A DNA stretch of 64,000 nucleotides from Spraguea lophii (lineage: Eukaryota; Microsporidia; Spragueidae): positions 62,001 to 126,000 of the forward strand of contig LDOQ01000212.1 of assembly GCA_001887945.1 (NCBI GenBank), read 5' to 3'. Under the pieces are notes generated by a model. The model was not told where the DNA came from, did not search any database, and worked only from the letters and a program-made list of their open reading frames with translations. Position numbers and translations under genes: made by a program. Positions 42,249-52,190 of the stretch are shown piece by piece (the first letter of the stretch is position 1; every line of letters begins with the position of its first letter).

Positions 42249-43349
42249 TTATTCAGTATATTTTATTCCACTTTGAATAAAATGTTTAAAATTGATTTGT
42301 TTCTGTGGTGCTAATACTTTAATACTATTACCTTCTGTATATACTACACAAAACCCTATTACAGATCCTGTCTTAATTTCTTCTTCATTTTCTGATGGTG
42401 ATATACCTAGAACACTATCTTTAACAACTTGTACTTCTTTTATATTATTAGTAGATAATTTTCTTTTCGCGCCTAATGGTAATGCAGATGAGGGTGCGAC
42501 AAAATCTTCTCCTATCTTAAAAACTTTAAAATTTGAAATATTAACAGTAAATGGTGTATATTCATCTTTTTTACCATGGAAATATTCATATATTTTATTT
42601 TCTATTTTTATTTTATCTTTATAATATCCGCTATTCATTATAAATGTTTTATTTTTAAATTCAATATAATTATACAATCTTTCATCACCTAATACAATTA
42701 TTTCATCTATTTTACATTTTTCTAATACTAGATTTATATTCTCTAAATTATTGTTTCCTAAAAATAATTTCATTTTATTTTCACTTCTTATGTCATTTAT
42801 ATTTTCTATCATTTCTGTATATTTTTCTATATTGTTTATTACACTTTCACCATAAAAATAAAAATTAGGATCATTATATTGTATACCATATTCAAAATCT
42901 ATAGATTTTTTTATATTAACTTTTCCTAATACACCAGGAAATACTAAGAATCCTTTTTCAACATCCAATTCTATAAGATTTATATCTTTATGTATTCTTA
43001 CAAAATAATTGGCTAAAATAGTCATAAAAGTAGATCTACCGTTTCCTAACACTAATACATTTTTGTTTTCATTAATATATTCATTAAATTTAGAAAATAT
43101 TTTAAGAATATTAGAATTTTTAGTTATATAATATAAATTACATTCTCCTTCTAATTGCATCTTACATCCATGATAAGTAAAAATAAAAGAATTTATATTT
43201 TTAATATCATAGGATTTTGTATCTAAAAGTTCTTGTCCTTTGATTTCACATGTACCTGATAATAGTTTAAGAGATAATATTTGTGAAGAAGACACTTCAA
43301 AACGTAATTCATGAAATGGTGGAAGTTCTATTATAGTGGATACTTTCAT
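42249..43349 (-). CDS. CLP1: mRNA cleavage/polyadenylation factor CLP1
   Basis: 366 residues with the Clp1 three-domain order. The amino-terminal beta domain (HELRFEVSSSQILSLKLLSGTCEIKGQEL, about 13-41, matches the LRxE..LxxGxAEIFGxEL start). A central P-loop NTPase-like domain follows, then a C-terminal domain with VLGISPSENEEEIKTGSVIGFCVVYT near 310-340. Clp1 works in the nucleus in pre-mRNA 3'-end formation with Pcf11. The P-loop, normally GxxxxGKST, reads GNGRSTFM (about 102-109), lacking the invariant Lys. ATP handling is therefore probably altered or lost. CCC lies two bases before the ATG. Confidence 0.87.
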   Translation of the reverse strand: MKVSTIIELPPFHELRFEVSSSQILSLKLLSGTCEIKGQELLDTKSYDIKNINSFIFTYHGCKMQLEGECNLYYITKNSNILKIFSKFNEYINENKNVLVLGNGRSTFMTILANYFVRIHKDINLIELDVEKGFLVFPGVLGKVNIKKSIDFEYGIQYNDPNFYFYGESVINNIEKYTEMIENINDIRSENKMKLFLGNNNLENINLVLEKCKIDEIIVLGDERLYNYIEFKNKTFIMNSGYYKDKIKIENKIYEYFHGKKDEYTPFTVNISNFKVFKIGEDFVAPSSALPLGAKRKLSTNNIKEVQVVKDSVLGISPSENEEEIKTGSVIGFCVVYTEGNSIKVLAPQKQINFKHFIQSGIKYTE

Positions 43350-43650
43350 GAGGGTTAAAAATTATTTTATATAAGAAATAATATTATTTTACAAGAGAAG
43401 TAGAAATCTTCAAGTTTAAAAATAAATAGAAATTGTAATTAAACTTTGTGTTAATACAACTAAATTATAAACAATATGTAATGCTGGAAATTAGGTAAGC
43501 AATAATGATATAATATACGATTTTATATGGAGTATTAATGTGTTATTACATATTTTTTTTATTTCTCGGATGATTTCAGTATCAATTCTGTCATTGTTAC
43601 GTTTTGAAAAATATTATAAATTTTAAAGAATATAAAATAATAAAGATAAT
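43350..43650. other. intergenic region
   Basis: 300 bases of A/T-rich sequence between the CLP1 start and the SINE copy; it should hold the CLP1 promoter. Confidence 0.45.
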
Positions 43651-43660
43651 TATAACTGTT
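43651..43660 (+). repeat. SINE copy C target-site duplication, left
   Basis: TATAACTGTT directly precedes the SINE and is repeated exactly at 44165-44174 after its A-rich tail. Confidence 0.85.
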
Positions 43661-44164
43661 AGTCCCGCCTGGCCCAGTGGTCGTGGGGTGGTAACCAAAC
43701 CCCAAGCCTGGCGGGTTCGAATCCCTCATCCAGAAAAAATTTTCAAAACAAAAAAAAAATAATAATAATAAACGCAGAAGAGAAGAAAAAGGTTGTTGAG
43801 TGGGTGAGGTTTCGATAGCGCAGCATAGCTGTGCCTTGTATGACGGCCCCGCTACTAGATCAAAGTAGTGTTTAGCTGATGTAGTTGCAATCCCTGTATT
43901 GATTTGTGACTCGGCCAATACTATGCAACGAAAGAGGCTGGGAATTCCTTAAGAGCTGGAAGTGGGGGCGGCGACGCGCACCATACGCAAAATCCTAACA
44001 CTCTGGAGCATAAGGTAAGATGAGATTAATGCATATATGTAGTGAAACCAGTTAGTACAAGCTTAATTTCGCTCGAGGAACCGAAGGTCACAGACCATGG
44101 TAGGCCGCAACCGGCCAGGAAGCTTTGATAAATAAAAGTTTCATTCGTAAATAAAAAAAAAATA
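43661..44164 (+). repeat. tRNA-like SINE copy C, best preserved
   Basis: A 504-bp retroelement. The head is tRNA-like: A box TGGCCCAGTGG at 43670-43680 and B box GGTTCGAATCC at 43714-43724. Both fit the Pol III consensus, with starts 44 bases apart as in a tRNA. The cloverleaf itself does not close, so it is a tRNA relative and not a tRNA gene. The body is much richer in G and C than the genome (for example GGGGGCGGCGACGCGCACCA). The end is ATAAATAAAAGTTTCATT plus an A-rich tail. The 10-bp duplication TATAACTGTT flanks it. No protein is encoded. A frame on the opposite strand at 43559-43918 is a by-product. Confidence 0.9.
43670..43724 (+). promoter_or_regulatory. internal Pol III promoter (A and B boxes) of SINE C
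   Basis: The A box TGGCCCAGTGG (43670-43680) matches TRGYNNARNNG. The B box GGTTCGAATCC (43714-43724) matches GGTTCGAANCC without mismatch. Spacing is that of a tRNA gene. No early T-run interrupts the next 400 bases, so a full transcript is possible. Confidence 0.85.
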
Positions 44165-44174
44165 TATAACTGTT

Positions 44175-45240
44175 GTAATCTCCAGCAAACATAAACAAAA
44201 AAATTTCAAAAAAAAAATGTCAAAGAGAAACTGGGACGTAATCACATAGAAAATTCGATGAATAAAATTTCATTCAAAAAACATTTTTATCAATTATACC
44301 ATTTTAAAATTAAAAATATTGATAAGAAGAAAAAGAATTGAAGTTTATTAAAACAATAACAGGTATATTTTATATTTATCGTATATATAAAGTAAACAGA
44401 AGTTATTGCATATTATATCAACAATTTAAAAATTTTCTAAACACTATTTATTATAAGAATTACTATAAATTATATTTATTTCGAAGAAGAATATCATGTG
44501 AACTCCACATTTAACATTATTTAATTTTATAATTTTACTGAATAAAAAAATAATTAATAATCTAAAATGCAAATATTTTTTGAAAAAGCATAGTTGCTAA
44601 GATTCTGATTGATAAATAAAAGTAATTAGAAAAAAAGAGTTAATATTTTGTAAAATAATAATAATCTTATTATAATTTATTATAAATTTAAATAAATAAA
44701 AAATTACTTTTTTTTAATTTTCATTTTATTGTTCATTATACCATTCCTCGTATTTCAATATTATACGATATAATACAATATAATATTTTACTCTTGAATT
44801 ATAAGTTTACGATTTTTAATTTAAAGAAGTTAATCATATATAACACTTTAAAAAAACTTTTAATTTCAACATCTTATTAAATATAATATATCTATTTTCT
44901 CTATAACAATTTGTAAAAGATTTCATAATGTCTTTGTTATAACTTGTAAATAGTACATACACATATTAATTATATGCTTTTATTTAATTTGTATCTAATC
45001 AGTGATATCTATAATATTTATTTTTCTTTTATTGTTTTAATTGATAAGCCATAAGTATTCCAACAATATATTTATTTTAGTTAATTGTTATAAACAAGAT
45101 AAATATTGTAGCTTATAAATAAGATTTTCTAAGAATACAAAATCATTATAATTATTTGTAAAATTAAGGTTTCTCTTAATATTGAAATTATCCTTTTATT
45201 ACAAATATGTTAATATAAAATATAAAATATATTTTTTGTT
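44175..45240. other. intergenic region upstream of LRR gene 2
   Basis: About 1.07 kb of very A/T-rich sequence; no gene or further repeat recognised. Confidence 0.5.
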
Positions 45241-46863
45241 ATGTTTAAAATATTATTAACATTATTATTAATTGCTTCTTTTATAAAAAATACAAATTTA
45301 TTATTCAATAAAATATTGGATAATAAAAATAAAATATCTCTCAAAGAAGTTGTATCTGATTTTGTAGGTTCTTTATATTATATTAAAAATATTGTTATTG
45401 TTGTAAATGTAAATGAATATGGTAAACCTAATCCACTTACTCGGTGTATAATACCAAAAAATATTATAGGATTACATATAAATAATTCAAATGATTATGA
45501 AGATGTAGAGTTTATTTTTACAGATAAAACTAATATTAAGTATTTGAAGCTTACATATTTTTATACAAAAATATATTTACCAATTGATAGATTATTAAAA
45601 CATTATCAACAGCTAGAAAATTTGGAATTCTATAATACTGATTTTTGTAATATAAATATAACATCATTATCTTCTTTAAAGGTTTTAAAAGGGCAAAATT
45701 GGTGTATTACTTCATTTCCAAAAAATTTTTCTGATCTGAAAATACGAGATCTGTTTCTGAAAGGATGTCTTTTTAGATATATGGCGCTTGTAGAATATTT
45801 CAGTGGTAAAACAAACAATGTAACCAATGTAAAATCTTTATTTAAAGAGATATTTAATAATAAATATTTAAATAATATTGATTTAACAAATAATAATATT
45901 GGTTCTTACGACATTGATTTCAGCGGGTTTTCGGGTACAATTTTAAATTTATCTAGAAATAGGATAAAATCGTTAAATATTTCCATTTGTTCATTACGGA
46001 ATTTAGAAGTTTTAAATTTATCAGCAAATTTTATCAGTCAAGTGCCAGCTTCTATTTGCAATCTCGTAAATTTAAAGGAATTGAATTTAAGTTACAACGA
46101 TAGTAACAATTGTACAATAATTTTACCTCTAAAAAGTCTGAAATTGTTAAACATTTCATTTACTAAAACAAACTTAACACTTGATTTTAAATATCATATT
46201 GAAAATTTCACTTTGATAAATCGCAATAATCATCATTTAGAAATTAAAAGTTTAAAATCTGATAAAGCTGTTATATCTCTATTTGTAAATGATTTTTTAT
46301 CTGATATAGATGAATCTGCGCATAATAGATATAGTATTACACTTACAAGTCAATTATTTAACCTTTTCAATGTGCAAAAATTAACAGTTAATATAACTAG
46401 TTTTAGATTTTTTAAAACCCGTTTTTATAATTTAGCAACATTGCAATTACTTTGTATAATTTTTGATAATTCTAGATATAATGAATGTGAAGAAAAAAAA
46501 TATTTAAGAGATTTTACTACTAAAACAAATAATCTATTAAATATAACAACGTTAAAATATTTACAAAAAACTAAAAGGGAATTAGGCATAGGTTTATTAG
46601 AAATCATAACAGTGAAATATTTTTATATTTATAATTGTATTATAAATTCGAATCTTCAAAATATTTCTTATATGATTAGATTAGAAGAATTGCATTTCGT
46701 TTCTTGTATGTTTATAACCAATATTGAAAATATAATACTAAACCATGAAACTTTAAAAAATATTCAATTCAGAAATAATACCATTCCATATGATATGGAT
46801 CAAAAGAGAATTAGAATCAATCTATTAAAAAAGAATCTTCATATGCCGATCTTAAATAGTTGA
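45241..46863 (+). CDS. secreted leucine-rich-repeat protein
   Basis: 540 residues. The amino terminus MFKILLTLLLIASFIKN is a likely signal peptide. Imperfect leucine-rich repeats cover about residues 60-320; the clearest are NNIDLTNNNI, ILNLSRNRIKSLNISICSLRNLEVLNLSANFISQVPASICNLVNLKELNLSYND. Several N-x-S/T sites lie in the repeats. The C-terminal 180 residues (after about 340) are not recognised and differ from the C-terminal domain of the other LRR protein at 15627-18170; there is no Cys-X-Asp. No transmembrane anchor. Likely an exported, host-facing protein of a lineage-specific family. No C-run before the ATG, as in the other LRR gene. SINE copies lie on both sides. Confidence 0.82.
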   Translation: MFKILLTLLLIASFIKNTNLLFNKILDNKNKISLKEVVSDFVGSLYYIKNIVIVVNVNEYGKPNPLTRCIIPKNIIGLHINNSNDYEDVEFIFTDKTNIKYLKLTYFYTKIYLPIDRLLKHYQQLENLEFYNTDFCNINITSLSSLKVLKGQNWCITSFPKNFSDLKIRDLFLKGCLFRYMALVEYFSGKTNNVTNVKSLFKEIFNNKYLNNIDLTNNNIGSYDIDFSGFSGTILNLSRNRIKSLNISICSLRNLEVLNLSANFISQVPASICNLVNLKELNLSYNDSNNCTIILPLKSLKLLNISFTKTNLTLDFKYHIENFTLINRNNHHLEIKSLKSDKAVISLFVNDFLSDIDESAHNRYSITLTSQLFNLFNVQKLTVNITSFRFFKTRFYNLATLQLLCIIFDNSRYNECEEKKYLRDFTTKTNNLLNITTLKYLQKTKRELGIGLLEIITVKYFYIYNCIINSNLQNISYMIRLEELHFVSCMFITNIENIILNHETLKNIQFRNNTIPYDMDQKRIRINLLKKNLHMPILNS

Positions 46864-47051
46864 ATGATCAAGCAAGTGTTTGATACAAATATTTTTATTA
46901 TAAATTTTATTTAAAGTATAATTTTGGTTATTTTTGTTCGAATATAATTATGTATTATTCTTTTCACAACATTAGTTCATATTCGTATATCATATTTAAA
47001 TTTATAATAAGTAATATGTTTATACAAAAAATATATATTTACGGCTATAAT

Positions 47052-47512
47052 AGATCTGCTTGCATCAGTGGTCGTGAGGATGATAACTAAACCCCAAACC
47101 TAATGGTTTTGAATCCCTACCTGAAGATTTTTCAAAAAAAAGATAAAAGGTAGAAGAAAAGAACAATGTTATTAAAGGACTGAAGGTTCGATAACGTAAC
47201 ATTAACCGTGCTGTGTACAACGACTCATTACTAGGTTAAAGTAGTGTTTAGCTGGTGTAGTTGCAATCCCTGTATTGATTTGTGATTCACAAATATTATG
47301 CCAAGAAAGAGGTTTGGAATCTCTAAAAACCTGGGAGAACGAAAGATATTATATACAAAATCCCACGTTATGGTGTATAAAATAAAATTCATGTATATAT
47401 ATATAGCAAAACCAATTAATACAAATTTAAATATAATTTAGGAATTAAAGGTCATAGACCGCACAAGACACAGTTATTAAAAAACTGTTATAAATAAAAG
47501 TTTCATTAAAAG
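47052..47512 (+). repeat. tRNA-like SINE copy D
   Basis: Near-complete, moderately diverged copy. The head has TGCATCAGTGG in the A-box place and GGTTTTGAATCC in the B-box place, one base longer and changed. The body keeps TAAAGTAGTGTTTAGCTGGT, GTAGTTGCAATCCCTGTATT and ATAGACCGCACAAG. The tail is TATAAATAAAAGTTTCATTA. No clear target duplication. It starts about 190 bases after the LRR gene ends. Confidence 0.85.
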
Positions 47513-47558
47513 AAAATAATTTCAAAGTTATATTTTTTATTATAAATATTTTATTATA

Positions 47559-47894
47559 TTACATAATATTATTATGATATAATCTTTTCAATTCATATTC
47601 ATCTACATATATTATTTTTGTACAATCAAAATTTACATTTCTTAAAATATATTCATTGGTTAAAACGATTACTATATCTTCATTATTCTTATACTCACAA
47701 TCTTCATATGCAAAGAAATATTGAAAATATGTATTTTGTATATCTTCATAAATATATGGTACAGCACCACATGTATCTATAATTATATATGGAACTTTAT
47801 AAAATCTTAATATTTTCATAATTTGTTTTATATTATTGTACATTCGATAGATTTTATTTATGTGATATTCATATAAATTTATTGGTTGTTCCAT
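47559..47894 (-). CDS. small hypothetical protein
   Basis: 111 residues if translation starts at 47894 (MEQPINLYEY), the ATG with CCC two bases before it; an ATG three codons upstream has none. No family recognised. It is rich in Tyr, Ile and Asn, with alternating strands and helices (ILRFYKVPYIIIDTCG, EDIVIVLTNEYILRN, TKIIYVDEYELKRLY) that suggest a compact alpha/beta fold. No signal peptide or membrane segment. Confidence 0.62.
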   Translation of the reverse strand: MEQPINLYEYHINKIYRMYNNIKQIMKILRFYKVPYIIIDTCGAVPYIYEDIQNTYFQYFFAYEDCEYKNNEDIVIVLTNEYILRNVNFDCTKIIYVDEYELKRLYHNNIM

Positions 47895-48463
47895 AAGGGA
47901 CATTTGTTATAATATATATATTTCATAGATATATTTTATATTTTCATAAATATTTATATTATTTTATTACAAATATACGGCATATTGTTATTCTAATATT
48001 TTAATTATTTTAATTGTATTGATGTACATTATAAATATTTGATCATATGTAAATCATGATATTCAAGATCGTTAGAGTATAAATCTCTTTAATAATATAA
48101 TGAAGATTATTTATACGTAACACTTGTTGTGAGATAATGTATTGATCATTGGTATGTTTCTATAAGAACACGATAATGATGGCTCAAATTATGAGAATAA
48201 CAAATAGTAATCTTAGAACGTCCAATACAAAGAACCAATAAATAAATATTCTTTTTTGAAACTTCTAATAAACTTATAAAAGATGTTATTTTTTTCAAAT
48301 ATCCAATTATTTTCTCTGGTGAGTATAATCGAAATGATTTTATACAGTATTCTTATTATATTTTTTATTGATTTATAAATATTTATAAATGATATTAATT
48401 TTTTTATTTGATAATTATAATGAAATAGAAATAATATTTTTTCATAAAAAATTATTTTATACC
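47895..48463. other. divergent intergenic region
   Basis: About 570 bases between the small gene and SDA1. It must contain both promoters. A minus-strand frame (48213-48572) overlaps the SDA1 start and is low complexity, so I do not count it. Confidence 0.5.
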
Positions 48464-49714
48464 ATGGATTTATTATTATTGAAAGAAAAATTATCAAAAG
48501 ATCCCGAATTATATAAAAATGAATATATCGTTCAATTGGAATTATATAAATCTTTAGTAAAGCTTCCAACACTTACAAAAAAGAACATATCCATTCTTTT
48601 AGATTTTCTCTGTTTCGGATCGAAATATTATAATACCGAATTTAGCAAAGTATTAATAGAACATATTTCATATAACAAAGACGATAAAATAAAAATAGAA
48701 TTATTAAAAAGTATTTTTATTTTGAAAAGAAAAGGACATATTGATGGAAATACATTTTTTGATTGTATATTTAATAATTGTAATAAGTTCAGACCGTATT
48801 TAAATAGATGTATAAAAGAATTGAGTGGTGATACAAATATAATAGATATATTTTACCATTATTATAAAAATGGGACTGAAAAACAAGAACTTTTTGCTGT
48901 GAATTTATTAATTAGAGAATATGAAAATAATGAAAGTGAAAGAGTAAAAAATATATTAATAGAAATATTACTCAGTGATAAAAAATCAAAGGATATGGCT
49001 TTGTTTTATTTTTTAGATCTTATTGAATTGGAAGAAGATAAGGAGGAAATAGAAGAAATACACGAGAAACCTCGAAGAGGAAATAGAAGTAAAAAAGTTC
49101 GTAAGAAAGAAGATACACCAAAAAAAGAACAAGAAATACCTTTAGAAGAAAAAATAAAAACAAAACTTAGTACATTTAAAAATGTGGATTATTCAAAGAT
49201 AGTAAAAAATCTTACAGAAAAAGAAAGTCTTAAAGTTGCTAAGAATTTATTTAAAGTAGCAAAAAATACCAAAGGAAAAAGAGACTTAAAATTAAAAAGA
49301 CTAAAACTGGTTTCTATTCTAAAAAATCTATATTCTTTAAAAATAGAATTATATTCTTATATTATACGATTAATAGATCCAGGAAGAGATGATCTTAATA
49401 TTATTATGACCATATTTGTAGAATCTATGTCAGAACAAGATATAGATGGAGCAACTAGAAAAATCATATCAACATTTTGTTGTGAATATCATGATGATGA
49501 TTTTATTGTTTACGGATTAAATCTGTTAAAAGAAATAGCACTAAAATTTACATTAGGAGAAAAAATATTAGAAGAAATTAAAATATTTAAATTCAGTAAG
49601 GTTAAAGGAATATTTTATGCATACAATTTGTTACAAAGAGTGGTAAAATATGGAGAGTGTGAAGAAAGAGAAGTAGATTATATTAAAAAAAGAAGGAAAA
49701 AAAACAATGAATAA
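48464..49714 (+). CDS. SDA1: SDA1-like 60S ribosome biogenesis protein
   Basis: 416 residues, helical throughout. Opening LLLKEKLSKDPELYKNEYIVQLELYKSLVKL matches the Sda1 start (LQNLIKRDPESYxEEFLxQxxxFE). Family blocks later are LYSYIIRLIDPGRDDLNIIMTIFVESMSEQ and DFIVYGLNLLKEIALKFTL. A basic, Glu/Lys-rich insertion lies near residues 190-235. Yeast Sda1 has about 770 residues, so the C-terminal half is missing, a strong reduction. Sda1 acts in pre-60S assembly and export. The frame continues upstream, but the ATG at 48464 fits the family start. Confidence 0.8.
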   Translation: MDLLLLKEKLSKDPELYKNEYIVQLELYKSLVKLPTLTKKNISILLDFLCFGSKYYNTEFSKVLIEHISYNKDDKIKIELLKSIFILKRKGHIDGNTFFDCIFNNCNKFRPYLNRCIKELSGDTNIIDIFYHYYKNGTEKQELFAVNLLIREYENNESERVKNILIEILLSDKKSKDMALFYFLDLIELEEDKEEIEEIHEKPRRGNRSKKVRKKEDTPKKEQEIPLEEKIKTKLSTFKNVDYSKIVKNLTEKESLKVAKNLFKVAKNTKGKRDLKLKRLKLVSILKNLYSLKIELYSYIIRLIDPGRDDLNIIMTIFVESMSEQDIDGATRKIISTFCCEYHDDDFIVYGLNLLKEIALKFTLGEKILEEIKIFKFSKVKGIFYAYNLLQRVVKYGECEEREVDYIKKRRKKNNE

Positions 49715-50736
49715 AATTATTTTTTTAATTATAAAATTTTATTATAACCAAAATGTTTTTAATATTTGATATAATACGTATCCTTTGTATCTTTTAAAAG
49801 TGTAATGTTTAAACTATCTGATTTAGTTATCTTGATTGATATTACATTACACAATAATCTCAGAGTATTAGAAATAAAATTATTTTTTTTATTTAAAAAT
49901 AATATTTATATATTTACAGGTTTAAATTATTTTTATTATGAAATTTTAATTAATGAAATAATATATTTATACGGTGTATACTGTGGTGAGATTTTTATTC
50001 TTCTTCTTTCTTTAAATAACACATTAACTATTATCCAAACATTCCAGATGTTGTGATCCATCATTGACTAAGATTGTTAATCTCTTAAAGTAAGAATAAT
50101 ATATACTGTTTAATTCTGTTATACATACATTAATCTTATCTTAGCTTATATTAAATTTTATGTTTAAGGTAAATTGAACGCGTAATTTCTTTAAAAAATA
50201 ATTTGTATATTTACAAAAAAATATTTTTTATTTGATCTCATTGTATCTCTTACATACAATTGTTTTGCTTAAAACTTAAATAAATTGTCATGGTTAATAA
50301 GGAATATATTTTATATTTCTATATTATTTTTACATTCTTAATCATATAATGGATTTAAATATTGTTTGTATCAGCAGGAGGTTTATAATAAGATTATAAT
50401 ACTACGTATGATATATTTATTAAATAATATTTTTACTACCTTTTTAATAAATATACCATATAAAATGTTATAATCTTATTATTTCTTTCTGTTACTTCTT
50501 CTACATCACTGTGTATCAAGAATTATTATTTTTTTCTTTATTTATTTTTTTTCTTTCATCTGCCATTTAAATGCCACATTTCTTAAAAAAGTGTAATTAT
50601 AGGATAAAATATGTTTTAGAAGGTAAATGCTATTGTTTTAATAGCTAATATGTTTTTTCTTTTCTTTATCAAAATTTTTTTATTTGGAATTTTAGAATTT
50701 TTTCACTATAAATTTTTTTTTCTTTTTTTACCCCAA
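49715..50736. other. intergenic region, SDA1 to eEF1A
   Basis: About 1 kb, A/T-rich. An 83-codon frame at 49805-50056 is hydrophobic and not convincing. The last bases hold a T-rich stretch and CCCC (50731-50734) three bases before the eEF1A start, likely its start signal. Confidence 0.5.
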
Positions 50737-52152
50737 ATGTCTGAAACAACAAAACCAGTTCTTAACGCATGTTTTTTGGGTCACGTAGACTCTGGTAAGA
50801 GTACAACATTGGGTCACTTCGCTTATAAGAAGGGAGCAGTAGATGAGAGAAAGATGGATAAACTAAGAAAAGAAGCTAGCTTGAAAGGAAGAGATTCTTT
50901 TGAGTATGCTTTCGTCGGAGATCAGTCAGAGGCTGAGAGAGCAAGAGGTATTTCTATCACTGTTACTTTAATAAAGGTTGAGACCAAAAAGCTCCAAATC
51001 AACTGTTTGGATTGTCCAGGTCACAGAGATTTCTTGAAAAACATGATCAAGGGTGCAGCACAAGCTGATGTTGGTGTTGTATTAGTACCCTCTTCATCAA
51101 ACGAATTCGAGGCAGCAATCTCAGGAGGAACCCTTAGAGATCATATAATGACAGCCGGTGTTTTGGGAGTAAAGAGAATGATCATTTGTGTCAACAAGTT
51201 AGATACAATCCCAGAAGCAGATAGAGAAAGGAGATTCAATGAAGTAAAGGATGAGATGAAAAGAATTGCAACAAGAGTACATCCAGATAAAGACCCTATA
51301 GTTCTTCCTATCTCAGGTCTTATGGGAACAAACATCGTAGATGATGCACCAAAATTTGAATGGTTTAAAGGATGGAAATCAGCAAAGGGAGAAACTGGAC
51401 CAGTTTTCACTCTTGAAGAAGCTTTCAATACAATGACACCACCAGCAAGACCAAACGACCAACCATTGAGATTACAAATCAGTGGAGTCTTAAAGGTCCA
51501 AGGTATTGGTGTTGTTGCAACAGGAAGAATAGATTCCGGTACACTCAAACCAAATATGAACTTAATCATTCAACCATCAGGTGTAGTCGTTGATACCAAG
51601 ACAGTAGAAACCCACAAAACTCAGAGAACAGAAATTTTCTCCGGAGAAAACTGTGGTATTTCTTTCAAACAACCAACAAAAGGAAAAATAGAAGCAATCA
51701 AACCAGGTGATGTTATCTCAGATACAAAATGCAACCCAGCAATAGCATGTCACGGAGCCAAAGCCAAAGTTATTATCGTAGAACATCCAAAAGGTATTAG
51801 AGAAGGATACGCACCAGTTATGGATATTGGTGTACACCACGTTCCAGTCAAGATTGAAAAAATATTGTCTAAGAGAGTACCAGGTGTCAAAGAAGAAGTA
51901 CCATCACCAGATCTCGTTTCTAAGGGAGAATCAGGAGTATTCATCATCAGGTCTACAAAACCAGTCGTTTTTGAAGACGTCAAGACATTCCCAACCCTTG
52001 CAAGATTTGCTTTAAGAGACTCTGCAAGAATCGTTGGTATTGGTGCAGTCGAAGTTAAGTACACCAAGGAAGAATTTGAGAAAGAATTCCCAGCAAAGGA
52101 GAACAAGAAAGACAAAGGAGGAGACGCCAAGAACAAAAAAGCAAGAGGTTAA
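50737..52152 (+). CDS. TEF1: translation elongation factor 1-alpha (eEF1A)
   Basis: 471 residues, GTPase that delivers aminoacyl-tRNA to the ribosome. G1 GHVDSGKS (15-22), DCPGH (92-96, where most eukaryotes have DAPGH), NKLD (153-156). The barrel domains follow, ending RFALRDSARIVGIGAVEVKY and a Lys-rich tail. The frame is open upstream, but CCCC three bases before ATG 50737 marks the start. Third-position bases are far less A/T-biased than in other genes here and C-ending codons are common (AAC, TTC, ATC), as expected for a very highly expressed gene. BBP starts 38 bases downstream. Confidence 0.98.
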   Translation: MSETTKPVLNACFLGHVDSGKSTTLGHFAYKKGAVDERKMDKLRKEASLKGRDSFEYAFVGDQSEAERARGISITVTLIKVETKKLQINCLDCPGHRDFLKNMIKGAAQADVGVVLVPSSSNEFEAAISGGTLRDHIMTAGVLGVKRMIICVNKLDTIPEADRERRFNEVKDEMKRIATRVHPDKDPIVLPISGLMGTNIVDDAPKFEWFKGWKSAKGETGPVFTLEEAFNTMTPPARPNDQPLRLQISGVLKVQGIGVVATGRIDSGTLKPNMNLIIQPSGVVVDTKTVETHKTQRTEIFSGENCGISFKQPTKGKIEAIKPGDVISDTKCNPAIACHGAKAKVIIVEHPKGIREGYAPVMDIGVHHVPVKIEKILSKRVPGVKEEVPSPDLVSKGESGVFIIRSTKPVVFEDVKTFPTLARFALRDSARIVGIGAVEVKYTKEEFEKEFPAKENKKDKGGDAKNKKARG

Positions 52153-52190
52153 GCTGATTAAACGTTAAGTTTAAAAATTTTTTTTTACCC

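Noticed and set aside
43663..43735. A genuine tRNA gene at the SINE head
   Set aside because: A and B boxes are perfect, but the acceptor strands (TCCCGCC and ATCCAGA) do not pair and no normal anticodon arm forms.
43559..43918. 119-codon minus-strand frame
   Set aside because: Runs antisense through the G+C-richer SINE head and body, which explains the lack of stops.
49805..50056. 83-codon hydrophobic frame after SDA1
   Set aside because: Has an ATG but no C-run, no motif, and strings of Phe/Ile/Leu/Tyr typical of T-rich intergenic sequence.
50385..50482. 15-bp perfect inverted repeat with a loop of about 68 bases
   Set aside because: In DNA this A/T-rich, an inverted repeat of this length is expected about once by chance in a 64-kb window.
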